DNA from: Legionella hackeliae
GTDB lineage: Bacteria; Pseudomonadota; Gammaproteobacteria; Legionellales; Legionellaceae
Length of the DNA stretch: 64,000 bases
Direction of reading: 5' to 3'
NCBI RefSeq assembly: GCF_000953655.1
Contig: NZ_LN681226.1
Coordinates: forward strand, 62,001 to 126,000
The position numbers were made by a program, and so were the translations under genes. Numbering within the stretch: position 1 is the first letter of the stretch; each line of letters begins with the position of its first letter. Positions 61,101-64,000 of this stretch are shown in pieces. A model generated the notes under the pieces. It saw only the letters and a list, made by a program, of their open reading frames with translations, did no database searches and was not told the DNA's origin.

Positions 61101-64000
61101 CGATACTTAAGGTTAATTACAAAGAGCAAAATACGGTGCAACCCATTGAGCCTTCGGCGCAAAAGCTTTTGTCTTTACCTGAAACCTTAACGCAAGGGCA
61201 AAAAGATGCCATCACGTTGGTGGTGAGCACATCAGACCGGTTTGTATCCATTCAAGGACTTGCGGGTGTTGGTAAGACCACGATGATGCGGCATGTGAAG
61301 GATATTGCTGAGAGCAATCAGTTTCAAGTGCTTGGATTAGCACCGACGCATAAAGCCGTAGAGGAACTCAATGCAAATGGCATCCAGGCGCAGACCATTG
61401 ATAGTTTTTTACGCAATAACGGTGGGTTGGGTGCTAATCACTTAGTCATTGTGGATGAAAGCTCCATGATTGATAATGAGAAGTACCATGCCTTACAACA
61501 AAAGTGCATTGACTCCCAATCGCGAATGGTGTTTACAGGGGATATTACTCAGTTGCAATCGCTGGCTTCAGGGATTCCTCATGAGCTTACCATCAAAAGC
61601 CAATCGCAAAAAACAGCATTTATGACGGAGATTGTGCGCCAAAATCCGAATCCTGAATTAAAAAAAGCAGCGGAGTTTGCATCACGTAGAGAAATTGGGA
61701 AGGCTTTTGAACTCATAAAAAACATTAATCCAGAAGAGTACGTGCAGCGAAAGACACCGGTACAGGGGTTGAATCATTCATCACTGATTGAAATTAATTG
61801 TACTGATGAGGAAGGAAAAAAGGACTACACATCCATTTATCGTGCCATTGTTGACGATTTTCTCAGCCGAACCCATGAGTGTCAAAAAAATACGCTAATA
61901 GTTGCTCATGCTCATGAGGACAGAACACCCATTGAAGTGTTAATACGTGAAGGGTTGCATAAACAACATCAACTACACGGTCAAGATATACTTTGTAAGC
62001 GCTTATTCCCAGTCAGCATGGATCAAGCTGACCAAGTACAGGCACATTCTTTTGAACCAGGTGATGTCATTCGGTTTGGTAAAAACTATTCAGTGGCTAA
62101 AAAGGACGACTATTTCACCGTCAAATCCATTGATCGTGAAGCAAACAAATTGTTCTGTGTTGATGAGTCACAGGTTGCGTTTACAATCAGCGCTTCTATT
62201 TTACCCAAAACAATGCCTTCTTTTTACAAATTGCACGAACGGCCTTTAGCCTCAGGGGATCGGATTCGGTTAAAACGAAATGATGATGCCCGTGGCATTA
62301 TTGCCAACGAAGAATATACGGTCACACAGGTTTTTGGTGAAACAGTAGGCTTAAGCAACAGTAAAAATCAGGTCACGCTAAATTTAAAAAAACAATTAGA
62401 TCTTCATTGGGATTATTCCTATACGAATACGGCTTATTCCAGTCAGGGTGCTACATCCAAGTTCATGATTGCCTTGGAATTGGAGGACCGTCTTGTTGTA
62501 ACCACCCACCGATCTCATGAAATTGATGCAACTCGTGCCAGTCATCAATCAACCTTTTATACTGATAATTTTGAAGGATTGGTTAAAAGACTCGAAGATC
62601 CCCTGAAACAACGCGATGCGGATAAAACCTCTGCTGTATTTACCGAAGAGGATTATCGTTTTAAACAACAGAAACAGCAAAGAATCAGTACGCAGTTAAT
62701 GAATCGAGCTCAGGAGCACATTCTGGAAGAACCTAAGGAACAGGTAAAAGATTCTCCACTCATAAAAAAATATGAGTCTGCTCAAAAGCCGTCCATTAAT
62801 GCGGAAGAACTGTATAATGGATTATTGAACGTATCTGATTCTTTAGTTAAAAGCCTTTTAGGAGAGCCGAATTATCGATTATCAACCCAATCCGAATATC
62901 GATATGGAGCCAAAGGAAGCTTGAAAATTGATCTTGATTCAGGTCTTTGGCACCATTTTGAGACAGGGGAGTCGGGTAATTTATTTCATCTTATTGAACG
63001 TGAGAAGGGTTTATCCGGTTTTAAAGAAACTCTGGAGCATGCAGCGCAATATATCCATTACATTCCTGAGTACGAGCGTAAAGCACCGCAAAAATTGAAT
63101 GAGAAAAAAGAGAGGGAAGTCAAAGAAGGGAAACGTCAACTGGCCCAAAAGTTATTTCAACAATCACAGCCTATTCAAGGCACCATCGCTGAAAAATACT
63201 TAATCATTCATCGTGGGTTAGCGCATTATGATCATGCTGATCTTCGCTTTTGTCGTTCGGTATACACCAAGACCCAAGATGAGCAAAAGCATGTTCCTGC
63301 ACTATTGGCTTTTAGTAAAGATGAACAGGGCAACATACACCATGTTCAGATCACTAAATTAGAACCTCATTCTGCTAATAAGGATAAGTCTTGTGAATCT
63401 GTGAAACAAACGTTTGGCTCAATCAGTAATTATTTTGTCAATTTAAATCACCATGGTAAAGGCGATATTGCTTATTTTACCGAAGGGGTTGAGACAGGAT
63501 TAAGTATACTTCAAGCCAATGAACATGCGCGTGTGTATGCAGTTTTGGGGAAAGCAAATTTTTCAAATATTGATCCAAAAGATATACCGAAACAAGTGGT
63601 TATTTGTCTGGATAATGATGGAAAAGACACCTATAAATACGCAAAGAACGAACAATCCAACACGATTATAAAAGTAGCTCAGAGATTACATGATTCTGGT
63701 ATCCTCGTATCCATTATGATTCCTAAAAAAGAAAATACCGATTTAAATGATGTTCTTATTAAAGAAGGAAAGGACGAGCTAAAAAAACAATTAAATCGGT
63801 GTATGAGCTTAGAGGAATTTAAAAAACAATGCGCCTTAGAAAATAAGGAATCGGAGCTAAAAAAAATAAATCAGGATAAACAAATTCAGTCTTTGATAAA
63901 GCAAGATCGTAAATTTAATGCACAAAGTGACAATGAGTTTATACGGCTCAATCAAGGATTAATTAACGGAAATAAAGAACGTGTGTATAACAAAGAGTTT
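58193..64000 (+). CDS. traI: TraI relaxase-helicase with a C-terminal TOPRIM/primase-like region (cut by the window)
   Basis: The frame is open for 1936 codons and runs off the edge. Residues 1-300 are a TrwC/TraI relaxase: YYTNQDNYYLSDRDSL with candidate catalytic Tyr pairs, and DLHTHVPILNM (metal-binding His about 162 and 164). SF1 helicase motifs are GLAGVGKTTMM near residue 1023 and HLVIVDESSMID near 1083. Beyond 1550 comes an extra part: LGEPNYRLSTQSEYRYGAKG followed by a TOPRIM-like YFTEGVETGLSILQ (about 1760) and VVICLDNDGKD (about 1800). F TraI ends at 1756 residues without this. AGGGAGG precedes the ATG. Confidence 0.88.
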   Translation, partial: MLTLNKISAAKDALHYYTNQDNYYLSDRDSLNSLSRWIGRGAQKLQLSGEIEPSQFLQLLDGQLPSGQLLGIIDKGVRQHRPGTDVTLSAPKSVSILALVGQDERLLQAHQEAVNITFGRIEQLAAEARITFNGETTFEKTRNLVAAMFVHTTSRELDPDLHTHVPILNMTERSDGLWRSLSSRAKNDKEHLDHGFRELIYSNQHYLGLVYMSSLAKKVKELGYDIRIKDRYGNFEIVGISDEAITATSKRRVQILDDMKERGTSSAKAAEKSNLSTRNPKTEIDSQALHQQWVDEIKDLGIDLGTIIQDSKLNSGRGAVKSTHTTPLSTDAQKAVGDALAHLSEYSTQIQHGALVRQAMIFSAGLVGHEDIEREIESLLAARALQGKPLEYYTTAHLLAREKDFIAKTTNELKVSFSISVPNHGLTSTVFKNNERIQIIDIEGFRCEKELIQDMVHLAEAHQLNSYVLHPGSLKTQQLRADIKHLDTGFISRIKNLFKDDIVHTVSGFQYHYGKHIKSSPFLRKKQDLVIVHDAQKLSFDDLSALSDITQAHRSKLILLNNSAGTLGFSAGNPIKLLKEQGIHSYKSLTAPIKGALKLSIGKQANESMSSAWLQLTPEQQQKSALVALNNKQKETLTSQIREGLVQKGQLSRQMKKVAVLTTVSLTQTEKGYAHSYKVGDKITFYNEGRIPKHYKVCEVGVNGLHLENAQGKTSLFAYDAKEDFHVSREKILEVAVGERLINEQSLYHQRVKYAPKSSFVVSKITEEGIYVRHESNTLFLTNKALSEYHFDYDYCKKPHEIKPDTTQVFMAARPYQLNRNLIGEIGENAQQVLLFTDDEQKAQRFLESVQLKWTAYDVQQKKPDLVYRDMAYANKALEREINSLIHHLSLKSEDKEGIAATALTYALAKCTERNAAFKHSDLMTHALMHALGEADFEDIAPLLKGRMADSLVYLDTYWTTKEALHLEEAILKVNYKEQNTVQPIEPSAQKLLSLPETLTQGQKDAITLVVSTSDRFVSIQGLAGVGKTTMMRHVKDIAESNQFQVLGLAPTHKAVEELNANGIQAQTIDSFLRNNGGLGANHLVIVDESSMIDNEKYHALQQKCIDSQSRMVFTGDITQLQSLASGIPHELTIKSQSQKTAFMTEIVRQNPNPELKKAAEFASRREIGKAFELIKNINPEEYVQRKTPVQGLNHSSLIEINCTDEEGKKDYTSIYRAIVDDFLSRTHECQKNTLIVAHAHEDRTPIEVLIREGLHKQHQLHGQDILCKRLFPVSMDQADQVQAHSFEPGDVIRFGKNYSVAKKDDYFTVKSIDREANKLFCVDESQVAFTISASILPKTMPSFYKLHERPLASGDRIRLKRNDDARGIIANEEYTVTQVFGETVGLSNSKNQVTLNLKKQLDLHWDYSYTNTAYSSQGATSKFMIALELEDRLVVTTHRSHEIDATRASHQSTFYTDNFEGLVKRLEDPLKQRDADKTSAVFTEEDYRFKQQKQQRISTQLMNRAQEHILEEPKEQVKDSPLIKKYESAQKPSINAEELYNGLLNVSDSLVKSLLGEPNYRLSTQSEYRYGAKGSLKIDLDSGLWHHFETGESGNLFHLIEREKGLSGFKETLEHAAQYIHYIPEYERKAPQKLNEKKEREVKEGKRQLAQKLFQQSQPIQGTIAEKYLIIHRGLAHYDHADLRFCRSVYTKTQDEQKHVPALLAFSKDEQGNIHHVQITKLEPHSANKDKSCESVKQTFGSISNYFVNLNHHGKGDIAYFTEGVETGLSILQANEHARVYAVLGKANFSNIDPKDIPKQVVICLDNDGKDTYKYAKNEQSNTIIKVAQRLHDSGILVSIMIPKKENTDLNDVLIKEGKDELKKQLNRCMSLEEFKKQCALENKESELKKINQDKQIQSLIKQDRKFNAQSDNEFIRLNQGLINGNKERVYNKEF

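Larger units (their letters stand above)
38347..64000 (+). mobile_element. F-type conjugative transfer (T4SS) region
   Basis: A near-continuous rightward block in F-plasmid order: traT first, then traA-L-E-K-B-V-C-trbI-W-U-trbC-N-F-trbB-H-G, traD and traI. Many genes overlap by four bases. It encodes pilus assembly, mating-pair stabilisation, the coupling protein and the relaxase. No oriT was identified; it may lie beyond the right edge or before traT. Confidence 0.88.

Noticed and set aside
1-64000. CRISPR arrays, tRNA or rRNA genes, intact insertion sequences
   Set aside because: None was seen on either strand; only short operators, iterons and one coding repeat occur.

Overview
The window looks like part of a large conjugative plasmid, or a plasmid-like integrative element, from a gammaproteobacterium, most likely Legionella or a close relative. 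The reasons are AT-rich DNA, a CsrA paralogue directly in front of an F-type transfer operon (an arrangement known from Legionella mobile elements), and dense cargo of acetyltransferases and small-molecule kinases. No rRNA, tRNA, CRISPR array or intact insertion sequence was seen. All assignments come from reading the sequence and the translated proteins; no database search was run.

Layout. (1) 1-20.3 kb is an accessory array rich in GNAT acetyltransferases and aminoglycoside/choline-kinase-fold (APH) kinases, often fused to each other or to other enzymes: GNAT-APH, GNAT-methyltransferase, nucleotidyltransferase-GNAT, P-loop kinase-GNAT, adenine methylase-monooxygenase-like, and P-loop kinase-LuxR HTH. 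It also holds a peptidase S66 (LD-carboxypeptidase/MccF type), cupins, an SDR and a MerR/TipA-like regulator. Inside it (13.5-17.1 kb) is a compact operon of tRNA-editing-like proteins (DUF2000, YbaK type, AlaX type) plus a kinase, divergent from an XRE-cupin regulator, with two matching inverted-repeat operators between them. (2) 20.3-23.3 kb has RecX, a short tyrosine recombinase and a frameshifted DUF4062/ATPase-like gene. (3) 23.4-28.3 kb is the maintenance region: an orphan ParB, about 21-bp-phased iterons, ParA-ParB, two identical 18-bp perfect palindromes, a Rep_3-type initiator, and two more iterons in opposite orientation.

(4) 28.3-37.7 kb is the most unusual part: a LOG-family protein, a POT-family peptide transporter, two small-HTH/winged-helix genes on the other strand, then a tight six-gene operon of an unrecognised 420-aa protein, an ATP-grasp ligase, a ThiS/MoaD-like sulfur carrier ending in Gly-Gly, a ThiF/MoeB-type E1 with a rhodanese tail, a YcaO and a TfuA. 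This reads as a complete route to a thioamidated product. No precursor peptide is visible, so the substrate may be a ligase-made small peptide, a distant precursor, or a cellular macromolecule.

(5) 37.8-64 kb is the transfer region: a small protein and CsrA paralogue, TraT, two small exported proteins, then traA-L-E-K-B-V-C-trbI-W-U-trbC-N-F-trbB-H-G, a 29-codon coupled ORF, traD, and traI running off the right edge. TraI carries an extra C-terminal TOPRIM/primase-like part. The transfer and maintenance modules explain how the element persists and spreads; the cargo suggests chemical defence, detoxification and synthesis of a sulfur-containing metabolite.
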